In this document: positions 1 through 8,170 of the stretch, in pieces
Position numbering within the stretch: position 1 is the stretch's first letter
Layout of the letters: each line of letters begins with the position of its first letter
Source of the DNA: Alphaproteobacteria bacterium
Lineage (GTDB): Bacteria > Pseudomonadota > Alphaproteobacteria > RF32 > CAG-239
Assembly: GCA_017557925.1 (NCBI GenBank)
Contig: JAFYWO010000088.1
Location: 1 to 14,580, forward strand
Direction of reading: 5' to 3'
Length of the DNA: 14,580 nt
The notes under the pieces: generated by a model
The model's input: only the letters and a program-made list of their open reading frames with translations
Database searches by the model: none
Told to the model about the DNA's origin: nothing
Made by a program: the position numbers and the translations under genes

Positions 1-2
1 AA

Positions 3-929
3 ATGATAGAGGAACAGCTTAAAGAAGCAAAAGATGAAGAAAAAACAAGAGAAGAAAATGTAAAGTCAATTTGCCAAACAGAAGTAAATCAAAAGAAAAG
101 TATATATGAAAATCTAAAAAAATCTAATGCAAGTGACGAAACAATAGCCAATGCCGCAGATGATTATGAAAGAAGCAAAATGAAATGTGATGAAGAAAAT
201 ATGGCTTTGGCACAAGCTAAAAAGCATAAAGAATTTTTAGAGGAGAGCAAAAAAAGTAATGAAGAAGAAAAACAAAAAGTAGGAACCGCTGCAGATCCTG
301 TTCATCAAAAATATCAAGAGCGGATAGATGCTATATCTCAATTGGAAGAAAAAACTGTTGAAATAGGAGCTAAAGAAACCAATGAAAACTGGGATGATGT
401 AGATGTAATTGAAGCATACACCATAACAGAAAGTGAATATGTGGATTTTATAAATCAGTATTTTATAAATGAGAGCAATATACAAGGCGGTTTAGTTGGA
501 ACGCAAACAGAAATTGACAGGGTTATGCGTGAGAGAAGACGTTTATTCATAAATACGGCAGTACATTTATTACAAGTTTCAGGCTCAACAAGGAGAGATA
601 TTAAAACAAAAACAACAAAAATAAAAGAATTATATGATGAAGTAAGGACTACAGAAGATGAGTTTAAAGCTATAGGATATTATTCCGGTAGTAAGATTGA
701 CAATATAAGAGCTCTTGTATTATACGCAAAAATTTTAAGCACAAAATTACAATATATGGCTGCGAAAGATTTGCTAACAATAGAACCAAGCAGAAGAGGA
801 AAAGCTGAAGATGCTAGTTATGATAAATTTGATTTAACTAAATATAAATTAACAGATTCCTATGTTAAAGCTATAGAGGAAGATAGTAACAAAGGAATTG
901 ATATACACGAAGGTGTGAGTGCAGAATAG
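3..929 (+). CDS. Charged coiled-coil/helical protein in T4SS operon, 5'-truncated by window edge
   Basis: I do not recognise this protein. The frame is open to the left edge, and the ATG at base 3 has only two bases before it. No signal peptide is visible although the next gene encodes an exported protein, so the true N-terminus probably lies outside the window. Residues 1-105 of the visible part are very rich in Glu and Lys and look like a coiled coil. Residues 130-290 are helical and more hydrophobic, with a dense arginine patch (RVMRERRR, near residue 175) and a conserved-looking stretch around residues 225-262. The stop TAG at 927-929 lies only 10 bases before the next ATG, so the two are co-transcribed. 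The helical C-terminal half has the general look of VirB5/TrbJ-type T4SS proteins, and residues 249-285 resemble part of the downstream giant protein. That family assignment is inference only. Confidence 0.75.
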   Translation: MIEEQLKEAKDEEKTREENVKSICQTEVNQKKSIYENLKKSNASDETIANAADDYERSKMKCDEENMALAQAKKHKEFLEESKKSNEEEKQKVGTAADPVHQKYQERIDAISQLEEKTVEIGAKETNENWDDVDVIEAYTITESEYVDFINQYFINESNIQGGLVGTQTEIDRVMRERRRLFINTAVHLLQVSGSTRRDIKTKTTKIKELYDEVRTTEDEFKAIGYYSGSKIDNIRALVLYAKILSTKLQYMAAKDLLTIEPSRRGKAEDASYDKFDLTKYKLTDSYVKAIEEDSNKGIDIHEGVSAE

Positions 930-934
930 GGAGG
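928..934 (+). promoter_or_regulatory. Strong Shine-Dalgarno for the 1775-residue protein
   Basis: AGGGAGG ends 5 bases before an ATG at 940 and 8 bases before a second ATG at 943. It decides the start. A longer frame can be read from a GTG at 919, but that start has no such site, would overlap the upstream gene, and would put a charged extension in front of a clean signal peptide. Confidence 0.8.
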
Positions 935-939
935 TAGCT

Positions 940-3900
940 ATGATGAATGTATCTAAATTGATTAAATGTTTGGCTTTGAGCTTAATAATTTTAAGTGCAG
1001 AAGTAAAAAGTGCTAATGCCTTTTTCTTAATTCCTCCTATGCCATGGGATATAGAATTAAATATTCCTGGAAATGCTAATAAGATAGTTTCTAATATCAA
1101 GTCATACTATCGCCAAATTCAAGCCCTCAAAACAGGAAAAAATACCGAACTGTTGAAAAGTGTCAAAATAGGTAACGTTAATCTAAATGAAATAATCAAT
1201 AAAAACATAGAATTAAGTATGTCTGAAAATGAGAAAAAAGGTGAAAATAAAACAGTAGGCAAAGGCGCATTTGTAGAAGATAGTCAATTAGGTATAGAAA
1301 AAGATTCTGTTGATGAAAAACAGTATTATGATGCGTATTACAAGTTATTTTTCCTACTTCCTCCAGAAGAAAGTTATAGTGGTAATTATAATATTTTAGA
1401 AACAGCATTTGATGAAAAGAGATTAGATTATCAACAAGATATAGTGATTGATACTTATTTATACGGTAGAATGAACGAGGATTTCCTTGTTCTGATAAAT
1501 AAAACCGTAGATAGATTGGATAGATGTCGTATCGGAGAATTAAAAGATGGTGACTGCATATTCTTCGGTTTACAGTATGTGTACTCTGACCCGAATAAAG
1601 AAGCGCCTCAAGGAACAGAAGACGAAGATGAAGGTAGCATTGGTGAAAGTATGAATGCGTATATTGTATCAACAGTTTATGATAGAATGTTGCGTATAAT
1701 AGAAGACATTACTGCGGTTGAAGCTATTTACCGAGCTTCAAAACAAATTGAATTGGTTGAGCCGATAAAAACAACAGACGCCTCAGATTATAAACCATTA
1801 AAATTACAGTTTGCGTATAAAACTACTAATGTTTATAATTTAGCAAAATTAGATTATAATGACTACAAAGGAGGGGCAACAGTAAACTCAACTAAAAGTT
1901 TCAGTGAAAAATGCGAAAAAGGTGGAGACGGATGTGCAACAGTCAATGAAACTTCTACTGAAACATCAAGTTTGGATGAAACAAAAGTATTACGTGAACT
2001 TCAACCTATAGAAGATTTATTAACACAAACAATGATGTTTCATAATCTAAAAAAAGAACTTCCTGGATATAAAGACCAATATCGTAAATATTTAAAATCA
2101 TTAGAAATTCACGAACGTTCATTAAAAGTTTTGAAAGATAGTGATAACTGTGTAATGGACTTTTTATCAAGACATACAAATGGTAACACAAATGCAAGTC
2201 AGTTGTGGATAGGCGGACTTTCATTAAGTGAAGTTAATAAACACGAAAAACGAGAAGGTTTATCTAAAAAACTTATAAAAGAGTATGAGAAATATATAAC
2301 AGACAAAATTATAGATGATAAAGAAGATGGAATTTGTGACGGTTTCTATACTAAAGGAACTTGTCCGATTGGTTATCGTTCAGATGAGAATAACCCTTGT
2401 AAAGAAGATGGAACAAAGTTTCCTTGTATAGTAGATACAATTCCTACAGATACATCTGAGGCAGAATCATATACCGAAAATTCCAGTGAAGATTCTAATG
2501 ATACAGACGGATTTTTAGATGCAACAAAAGCAGATGCGATAGAAAATGATAATAGAATGAAGGCAGAACGCAGTTGGAGAATTGGTGCTAATGCAGTAGA
2601 AGAATTAACCAAACAAGGAGTATTGACCTTTGAGCCATGGAAAGACCAACAAAATATTCAAAAAGAATATTTAACCAATAAATATAAAAATATAAGAACG
2701 ATAATAAATACAACAGATAAGGCTTTGGCATCATATATGGTGGGAGTGACTATTTCTAACGAAAAAAGTCTTAATCAATCTGCAGAGCCAATGGAGAATT
2801 TATTGCAAAAAGTAACTTCAATAAAAACACCTGATGAGGCTGTTGGAGACGGAAGTGCTGTAAAGAATGCCATAAACAATGGTAAATGCCCAGGATTTAC
2901 TTTTAATGGAAGTATAGGTATAAAAACTGTAACAACAACATATACAGTGCCTAAGACTTGTTCATATACAAATAGTGAAGGCAAGATAACATATTATAGT
3001 TGCCCTGAAACAAAACATGGCAGTTTAAATCTACATTGTACAGCTTCTAAGTCAGGAAAAGTTGGATATGCCGATATAACAAGAGAAGATTATGTGCACG
3101 GAACAAAGAGTGATATTAATAAAGTGGTTATGACAGAAGCGGTGGATTTGCGTGTTAAAAATAATCCAAGCCAATATCCTGGAGAATTGAAGAAAGCACC
3201 AACAAATCTTGATAGCCTAATTAATAATACAACTGACGGCTGTTCAAATCCTCCATCTTGGAATCTTACTACAAACGGATTAGTAAAGGCATTTATGCCG
3301 GCAATTCTTGGTGGCTGTAAAGGTGAAGTAGAGGCAGAACAAAAATATCTTTATGACACGGCAAAAGGCTTAGGACGAGTTGTGGCAAAAGATTTGTTAG
3401 ACGTTGTGATTAAAACAAGAGAAGAAAAAGAAAAAGAACTTAAAAAAAGTTTGAAAGATAATATGGATAAAGTTAAAAAACTGGAGAGAGATAGGGAAAC
3501 ACTTATCTCCAGCCTGAATTATTGGACTGCTAAAGCTGAACAAAGCACTGAAAAGAAAAACACAGTAAGTTCTTTGATCAAGGATTCTAATCAACGTTTA
3601 ATATCTATTGAAAAAGAGATTGCTAATCTTAAAGCAAGAATATCTGTTGTTGAAGATAAAAAATCTAAATATGGAAAAATGGCTGAAGACAGTAAAGCTA
3701 TGGCGGAAAAACAGATAGAAATGTTAAAACTTGAACAAGATTGTATTAAATCAGGTGAAGCCTTTTGTAAGTCTTGTAAAAATCATGATACTTGTGAAAG
3801 CGATGTTATTGTTAGTTGCAGTATAGATGACGTTTATTGTTTGGATAAAAACGGAGTTGCGTATGCTAAAAATAGCGTAGACAACGAAATAGACGAAAGT

Positions 3901-6267
3901 AAAATAGGACATAATGAAGCATTTATAAGCATTTCTTATGGTGAAAAAGAAAAAGATAATATTGATAAAGACATTAAAAGATTTAATGATTATATTAAGG
4001 GAATACAAGAAAAAATTAAAACAAAAGAAAGCGAAATTAAAGCCGCTAAAGAAAAGTTAGCTGATGAATACGTTTCTAAATCTGAAGAAACGCAAACAGC
4101 AATAGAAGATGAAAATAAAAAATATGAAGCATTTGTAGAAAAAGAACATAGGATGCTCGGTAAAGAAAAATGTAGCGGTTGGCCTTTCAAAAGTTGTAAA
4201 CAATTTAAAGGTGATGATGGTTTGGAGAAAACTATAACCGAAGTTTTGGATGATAGTAAAAAAAGCGTAAAAGATTATGCAGTAGCAAAAATTAACGAAA
4301 CTTGGTTTAGTGAGGCCGGATTATCTGCTGTTGTATCTGATTTATCTGCTTTAGGTATTCCTGAATACATAAATGTAGCTGATACATTAGATTTGGGAAT
4401 GGGTGTAAGTATTGGTCCCAAAGTATATGCAATAAAAGATCTTGTTATTGCTGTTAAAGATGTAATTGTTGATGTTGCATCTACTCAAATTCAAGTAAAC
4501 ATCAAAAAAGCAGATGAGATTATGACTAAAGAGTTGGATGCTGCTATAGAAGAAGTTAACGATTGGTCAGGTAAAAAACTTTGTCTACCCGGCGAAGGTG
4601 AAAGTGAAATAAGTCCTGATTGCAAGGATAATCAAAATATTGCAAATGATAGTTATAATTATATGAAATTAGAGAACTACAAAGAAGTTAGTGGCTCAAT
4701 AACTTCAGGACATAATAGTTTGCTTGATAAATTAATAAAACCGGAAGACGATATACTTAATAGAGCCGGTATTAAACTAAAAGAAGTATTTGGTATTCCA
4801 GATGGTTTGGGAATTGATGAAGAATACTTTGTGGCATTACCTGCAAGAGGTGTTAAAAAAGGCGAAACATCAACATGTAAATATGATACTGATGACAGTA
4901 AAGACAATGATGGATGTGATTACATGTCACCCCGTGTTCCGCTGGCTGTAACACCGCCACTCAGAGAAGTATTCTACTTTAGCTCACTAGACCACGATGA
5001 TATTCCATCATTAGGTAAAAAAGGTGTAGGTGATGATGAAGTAGTTAAAAATCCTTCAATAGCAAATCTTTTGGAACAAAAATATCCGGAAGAAGGGTTT
5101 GAATATTTACCGGAAGTATGGCGCTATTTATTGGCAAGACCAAATATGCGAGATGATGGAAAATATCAACAAACATTTATTGAAAGAGGATATAAACAAG
5201 AGGAAATAGTAGATTATATAGCTTCTTTTGATAATAATGAGGTAAATGCAACATTAAGCCGTGGTGGCATTTATCCTTGTAAATTATCCAGTGTTGGTGT
5301 AGATACTGTAGGTCATAAGGAGGTGGAAAATGTAGAATTAGGTTCACGTTCCAATATCCCCGGTGGTGTTGCTGTTATTCAATGTAAAGAAGTTGCAAAA
5401 TACGGAAAAAAACTCCAACATTTGTTAGCAGATTTTAAAAGTAAGAATAATCCTGCTGTTAGAGATTTTAAAGCAAGTAAAGGTGAAAAAATTTACAAAG
5501 AACAAAGTGAATTAGCTCAATTCTTGCAAAAAGACGGTAATAAGAAATTAAGATATAGAGATTTGCTACGTTCAACATTTGCTTTATTAAAGGGTGAGGA
5601 TAAAGCAGAAAACAACAATGATTTTACTCGTCAAATAGCAGAAACCATATCATTTAAGCGTAATGTGATGGGCTCTTTCTTAGAAAATGTAAACGCAGAG
5701 TTTAATATGAGAAAGACTAAGAATAATGCGGAAGAAGATGTGAAAAAGACTTTAACTTCTCTTTGTGAACAAATTCACCAAAATGGATTAGTTGCAAATA
5801 CCAATGAAACAGGTTTGGAAGGAGAAGAAAAAACTAATGCCTGCGTCAATAATATTATGAACGGTGAAGGTTTAGCTTCATCTTCTTCAGATGATGTATA
5901 TATTCCAGACGATAAAAGCAAAGATAAAACATATTACGATACTTTATTTAACTTGTTTGATAGCGAGAAAAATAAAAAATTAGACGATGCTGAAAAATTG
6001 CTTGCAAACATAGAAAAAGCTTATTCTGATAAAGAATTAGAAAAAATAAATGAGCGTATAAATGAGATTGAGGATTTAATAAAAGCTTTCAAAGGTGATG
6101 CCGATGAAGTAATTTATCTAAAGCCGGGAGATAATGAAACAACAGTAGGCAAAACAGCCATAGACGGGGCTAATATTCAACGAGAAATGGAATTGCTTAA
6201 AGTTGAAGAAGCTATATTGTCTATGGATAATCAGTCAAGGAATGTGGCATATTGCCCTGTATATTAA
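940..6267 (+). CDS. Giant exported Cys-rich coiled-coil protein (1775 aa), unknown function, T4SS operon
   Basis: I do not recognise this protein. Residues 1-27 form a Sec signal peptide (positive start, LALSLIIL core, cleavage likely after SANA), so it acts in the periplasm or beyond. Residues 28-75 (PPMPWDIE..., then YYRQIQALKTGKN) and the helices to about residue 410 look somewhat like VirB5/TrbJ proteins. Then come small cysteine modules: C466, C475, C487, C496 (spacing 8-11-8); a Thr/Ser-rich probable beta domain with C650, C674, C688, C700; a coiled coil at about 825-935; six cysteines in 33 residues (935, 943, 946, 952, 960, 967); and a second coiled coil at about 1003-1070. Residues near 1125-1187 are moderately hydrophobic. 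A compact Cys-containing section spans about 1300-1500, followed by a helical, charged C-terminus. There are no clear transmembrane helices after the signal peptide, so it is not a VirB6-type channel protein. Gene context suggests a surface or periplasmic accessory of the secretion system. Confidence 0.85.
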   Translation: MMNVSKLIKCLALSLIILSAEVKSANAFFLIPPMPWDIELNIPGNANKIVSNIKSYYRQIQALKTGKNTELLKSVKIGNVNLNEIINKNIELSMSENEKKGENKTVGKGAFVEDSQLGIEKDSVDEKQYYDAYYKLFFLLPPEESYSGNYNILETAFDEKRLDYQQDIVIDTYLYGRMNEDFLVLINKTVDRLDRCRIGELKDGDCIFFGLQYVYSDPNKEAPQGTEDEDEGSIGESMNAYIVSTVYDRMLRIIEDITAVEAIYRASKQIELVEPIKTTDASDYKPLKLQFAYKTTNVYNLAKLDYNDYKGGATVNSTKSFSEKCEKGGDGCATVNETSTETSSLDETKVLRELQPIEDLLTQTMMFHNLKKELPGYKDQYRKYLKSLEIHERSLKVLKDSDNCVMDFLSRHTNGNTNASQLWIGGLSLSEVNKHEKREGLSKKLIKEYEKYITDKIIDDKEDGICDGFYTKGTCPIGYRSDENNPCKEDGTKFPCIVDTIPTDTSEAESYTENSSEDSNDTDGFLDATKADAIENDNRMKAERSWRIGANAVEELTKQGVLTFEPWKDQQNIQKEYLTNKYKNIRTIINTTDKALASYMVGVTISNEKSLNQSAEPMENLLQKVTSIKTPDEAVGDGSAVKNAINNGKCPGFTFNGSIGIKTVTTTYTVPKTCSYTNSEGKITYYSCPETKHGSLNLHCTASKSGKVGYADITREDYVHGTKSDINKVVMTEAVDLRVKNNPSQYPGELKKAPTNLDSLINNTTDGCSNPPSWNLTTNGLVKAFMPAILGGCKGEVEAEQKYLYDTAKGLGRVVAKDLLDVVIKTREEKEKELKKSLKDNMDKVKKLERDRETLISSLNYWTAKAEQSTEKKNTVSSLIKDSNQRLISIEKEIANLKARISVVEDKKSKYGKMAEDSKAMAEKQIEMLKLEQDCIKSGEAFCKSCKNHDTCESDVIVSCSIDDVYCLDKNGVAYAKNSVDNEIDESKIGHNEAFISISYGEKEKDNIDKDIKRFNDYIKGIQEKIKTKESEIKAAKEKLADEYVSKSEETQTAIEDENKKYEAFVEKEHRMLGKEKCSGWPFKSCKQFKGDDGLEKTITEVLDDSKKSVKDYAVAKINETWFSEAGLSAVVSDLSALGIPEYINVADTLDLGMGVSIGPKVYAIKDLVIAVKDVIVDVASTQIQVNIKKADEIMTKELDAAIEEVNDWSGKKLCLPGEGESEISPDCKDNQNIANDSYNYMKLENYKEVSGSITSGHNSLLDKLIKPEDDILNRAGIKLKEVFGIPDGLGIDEEYFVALPARGVKKGETSTCKYDTDDSKDNDGCDYMSPRVPLAVTPPLREVFYFSSLDHDDIPSLGKKGVGDDEVVKNPSIANLLEQKYPEEGFEYLPEVWRYLLARPNMRDDGKYQQTFIERGYKQEEIVDYIASFDNNEVNATLSRGGIYPCKLSSVGVDTVGHKEVENVELGSRSNIPGGVAVIQCKEVAKYGKKLQHLLADFKSKNNPAVRDFKASKGEKIYKEQSELAQFLQKDGNKKLRYRDLLRSTFALLKGEDKAENNNDFTRQIAETISFKRNVMGSFLENVNAEFNMRKTKNNAEEDVKKTLTSLCEQIHQNGLVANTNETGLEGEEKTNACVNNIMNGEGLASSSSDDVYIPDDKSKDKTYYDTLFNLFDSEKNKKLDDAEKLLANIEKAYSDKELEKINERINEIEDLIKAFKGDADEVIYLKPGDNETTVGKTAIDGANIQREMELLKVEEAILSMDNQSRNVAYCPVY

Positions 6268-6273
6268 AAGGAG
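6268..6273 (+). promoter_or_regulatory. Shine-Dalgarno for first VirB8-like gene
   Basis: AAGGAG directly follows the TAA of the giant gene and lies 12 bases before the ATG at 6286, a rather long spacer. No closer start in this frame is available, so the ATG is kept. The long spacing could lower translation relative to the neighbours. Confidence 0.55.
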
Positions 6274-6285
6274 TAAATAAAACAA

Positions 6286-7044
6286 ATGGCCACATTAGAA
6301 AATCAAAAAGTTTTACGCCTTAGCGCAAAAAACAAAAAAACAGATGAGCCTAAATTTATAACAGAAGATGTTGTAGAGGTTAAACGAGCTAAGCTCATAT
6401 ATTATAAATGGATATGTAGACTTATGCAACTTCTTGCAACACTATCCCTTATAACCGGGGTTGCTACAACTCTTGTTATAATGAAATTAGCTCCTGAAAT
6501 ATTGATTGATCCGCAGATATTTGTTCATATGTCAGATTCGCAGTCTATAGTAAAGCGAGAATATGTTAACAGACGTATGGAATCTCGTGAAAAAATGATG
6601 GTCAATTTTATTAAGCAATATGTTGAATTGAGAAATTCATATATACAAGATGAAAAAGAAATGATAAATAGATGGAAATGGGGCGGTTTGGTTTCTTATC
6701 TGTCTACTTATAAAGTTTATAAAATATTTGAAGAAGAATATCCTAAAACTCAAGCAGAATTGGATGCTATTAAAGCGAGTCGCTCTGTTGAGATTTTGAG
6801 CGTGGAAAGAACCGGAGGAAAGAACTCTAATACTTGGAAAGTGGAGTTTAAGACTTATGATTATACATATATTGAACACGCTCTAGGCAGAAAAAAAAGT
6901 ATAGAACCTATTGTTAAGGAAAAATATTGGACTGCAAACGTCAGGGGATATATAGATTCTACAAGAAGAACGTCTTTTCGTAGGTTAATTAACCCTCTTG
7001 GATTTGTAATATACAGTTATTTTCAAAGTGAAATAGAAGTTTAA
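6286..7044 (+). CDS. virB8: VirB8-family T4SS inner-membrane protein, paralogue 1
   Basis: A bitopic inner-membrane component of the T4SS; VirB8 proteins nucleate assembly of the channel and contact VirB9 and VirB10 in the periplasm. The 252-residue product has a charged cytoplasmic tail (1-43), one transmembrane helix (about 44-69) and a periplasmic domain (about 100-250). The helix YVELRNSYIQDEKEMINRW (112-130), the strand WKVEFKT (184-190) and the C-terminal motif NPLGF (236-240) followed by an aromatic strand are characteristic of VirB8. Length is close to the family norm of about 230-250. It starts 18 bases after the giant gene and is followed by the only sizeable gap in the window. It is diverged from the second VirB8-like gene at 7389 and lacks the GP/SP turn residues seen there. 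The rickettsial rvh system also has two VirB8 genes around VirB7. DotI/DotJ of Dot/Icm systems are distant relatives and a less likely identity. Confidence 0.8.
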   Translation: MATLENQKVLRLSAKNKKTDEPKFITEDVVEVKRAKLIYYKWICRLMQLLATLSLITGVATTLVIMKLAPEILIDPQIFVHMSDSQSIVKREYVNRRMESREKMMVNFIKQYVELRNSYIQDEKEMINRWKWGGLVSYLSTYKVYKIFEEEYPKTQAELDAIKASRSVEILSVERTGGKNSNTWKVEFKTYDYTYIEHALGRKKSIEPIVKEKYWTANVRGYIDSTRRTSFRRLINPLGFVIYSYFQSEIEV

Positions 7045-7182
7045 AAAAAAATTAAGTAATTACATGTTACTCTACCTGTGAATGACTTAGCCTGTTGATA
7101 AGTTATAACTAAATCATTTTCTAGTTAGACTTTTAAAATTAAAAGTTTTAATTATAGAAAGAGACATTTTGCGAGGAGTATT
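7045..7182 (+). promoter_or_regulatory. 138-base intergenic gap with two palindromes; possible internal promoter/operator
   Basis: This is the only gap above 30 bases between genes here. It contains a perfect 10-base palindrome AGTTATAACT (7101-7110) and a perfect inverted repeat of 8-base arms around AA at 7129-7146 (ACTTTTAA/TTAAAAGT). A looser pair, TAACTA (7106-7111) and TAGTTA (7122-7127), lies between them. A TTGATA at 7095-7100 could serve as a -35 box, but the hexamer 17 bases downstream is a poor -10. The second inverted repeat has no G:C-rich stem, so it is a weak terminator candidate. Whether this is a promoter, an operator or an attenuator cannot be told from sequence alone. Confidence 0.35.
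7173..7178 (+). promoter_or_regulatory. Shine-Dalgarno for VirB7-like lipoprotein
   Basis: GAGGAG lies 4 bases before the ATG at 7183. It supports the short reading frame as a real gene. Confidence 0.65.
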
Positions 7183-7371
7183 ATGTATAAAGTATTGATA
7201 TTAGTTTTTCTTGTGTTTGGATTGGCTGCTTGTAGACTTATAGGCAGTTATTATGAGCCTGAACCTGTAGGTATAGGTAAAGATGTTTATGAGTTAAAGC
7301 TCTCACCATGTGCTTGCATAGAGGTTGAACTTCCCAAGACATTGCCTGATTGGTTTAAGGTTTCTGTTTAG
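7183..7371 (+). CDS. Small VirB7-like lipoprotein
   Basis: A 62-residue lipoprotein with an N-terminal hydrophobic stretch (residues 3-16) and the lipobox LAAC, so lipidation is expected on Cys17. The mature part is about 46 residues and has two further cysteines in the pattern CAC (43 and 45), just after an SP. Size, lipobox and position between two VirB8-like genes and before VirB9 fit VirB7, the outer-membrane lipoprotein that binds VirB9 in the T4SS core complex. In Agrobacterium VirB7 pairs with VirB9 by a disulfide, so Cys43 or Cys45 are candidates here. VirB7 proteins share little sequence, so the call rests mainly on size, lipobox and context. Another small entry-exclusion or envelope lipoprotein is the alternative. 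It starts its own cluster after the 138-base gap and ends 17 bases before the next ATG. Confidence 0.65.
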   Translation: MYKVLILVFLVFGLAACRLIGSYYEPEPVGIGKDVYELKLSPCACIEVELPKTLPDWFKVSV

Positions 7372-7376
7372 TTTGT

Positions 7377-7382
7377 AAAGGG
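7377..7382 (+). promoter_or_regulatory. Shine-Dalgarno for second VirB8-like gene
   Basis: AAAGGG ends 6 bases before the ATG at 7389, in the short spacer after the lipoprotein stop. It supports translation from that ATG. Confidence 0.55.
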
Positions 7383-7388
7383 TTCTAA

Positions 7389-8144
7389 ATGGTTGAGCAA
7401 ATATCTTCAGATAATACAAAGAAATTGCTTCTAGAAGGAGATAAGGTTAGAGCTAATGAGCCAAGACCTATAAGGAGGTCTAAGGTAAACTCAGATGTTG
7501 TTGTAGAAAATGCAACAGAAAAACGTTATCTTTGGACAGCACGTGCGTTTGCAGTAATATTCGCAATCAGTATGTGTTGCAATTTTATTTTGATTTACGT
7601 GATATTTGCGATTACTCCACTTTATAGAGTTGCACCTTATTTGATGAGTTTTGCAGATAAAGGTGAACAAATTTATACTATCATTCCTGTTAATAATATT
7701 TATGAACAAAAATATTTAACCGAGATTTTTGTTCGTGAGTATATTCTTTTGCGTAATACATTTGTAAATGATATTGATGAAATGGAAAAGAGGTGGGGAC
7801 CTGATAGTGTGCTAAGAGAGATGTCTTCTCCGGGCGCTTATGATAAATTTTATAATGAAGTAGCTAAACCGACTATTGAAAAAATCAGTCAGTATAACAT
7901 AACTCGTAACATAAAAATAGCTTCTGTGACAGAAGTAGGTGGAGAACAAGGTGAGCCTTGGTGGCAAGTTGAATTTCGTATGGAAGATATGGCGCCATCT
8001 TTGGAAACACCAAGAGTTAGTGTTTGGGTGGCTTCATTAAAGATTAAATATAGAGCAAAAAAGGTAAAATTTGGTGAGCGTTTGAAAAATCCTTTGGGTT
8101 TTACAGTGCTTGATTACAGACAAGTAAAGCGTGAAACAAATTAA
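7389..8144 (+). CDS. virB8: VirB8-family T4SS inner-membrane protein, paralogue 2
   Basis: The second VirB8-type protein, 251 residues: cytoplasmic tail 1-50, transmembrane helix about 52-75, periplasmic domain about 108-248. The helix YILLRNTFVNDIDEMEKRW (118-136) aligns without gaps to the matching helix of the gene at 6286, giving clear paralogy. The WGPDSVLREMSSP stretch (136-148), WWQVEFRM (191-198) and NPLGF (234-238) followed by VLDYR are typical VirB8 features. This copy looks closer to a canonical VirB8 than the first one. It lies between the VirB7-like and VirB9-like genes, the classical VirB7-8-9-10 order, and probably supplies the main assembly subunit. Two VirB8 forms could make mixed oligomers or serve at different steps; that is inference. 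Confidence 0.87.
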   Translation: MVEQISSDNTKKLLLEGDKVRANEPRPIRRSKVNSDVVVENATEKRYLWTARAFAVIFAISMCCNFILIYVIFAITPLYRVAPYLMSFADKGEQIYTIIPVNNIYEQKYLTEIFVREYILLRNTFVNDIDEMEKRWGPDSVLREMSSPGAYDKFYNEVAKPTIEKISQYNITRNIKIASVTEVGGEQGEPWWQVEFRMEDMAPSLETPRVSVWVASLKIKYRAKKVKFGERLKNPLGFTVLDYRQVKRETN

Positions 8145-8158
8145 ATAAAATAAGGTTT

Positions 8159-8162
8159 AAGG
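8159..8162 (+). promoter_or_regulatory. Shine-Dalgarno that sets the virB9 start at 8171
   Basis: AAGG at 8159-8162 lies 8 bases before the ATG at 8171. A GTG at 8162 is also in frame, but it overlaps this site and adds only three residues ahead of a normal signal peptide, so the ATG is preferred. Confidence 0.55.
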
Positions 8163-8170
8163 TGTGCGTT

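Noticed and set aside
919..939. GTG start at 919 for the giant protein
   Set aside because: The ATG at 940 has the AGGGAGG site and a proper signal peptide; the extension would only overlap the upstream gene.
1196..1672. Minus-strand frame of 158 codons opposite the giant exported protein
   Set aside because: It is Tyr/His/Leu-rich, has no start signal, and lies opposite a continuous coding frame with a signal peptide.
940..6267. VirB6-type channel protein, since rickettsial VirB6 proteins are very large
   Set aside because: Apart from the signal peptide there are no clear transmembrane helices; VirB6 is polytopic.
7045..7182. Rho-independent terminator after the first VirB8-like gene
   Set aside because: The inverted repeat there is almost all A:T, and no G:C-rich stem with a following T run is seen.
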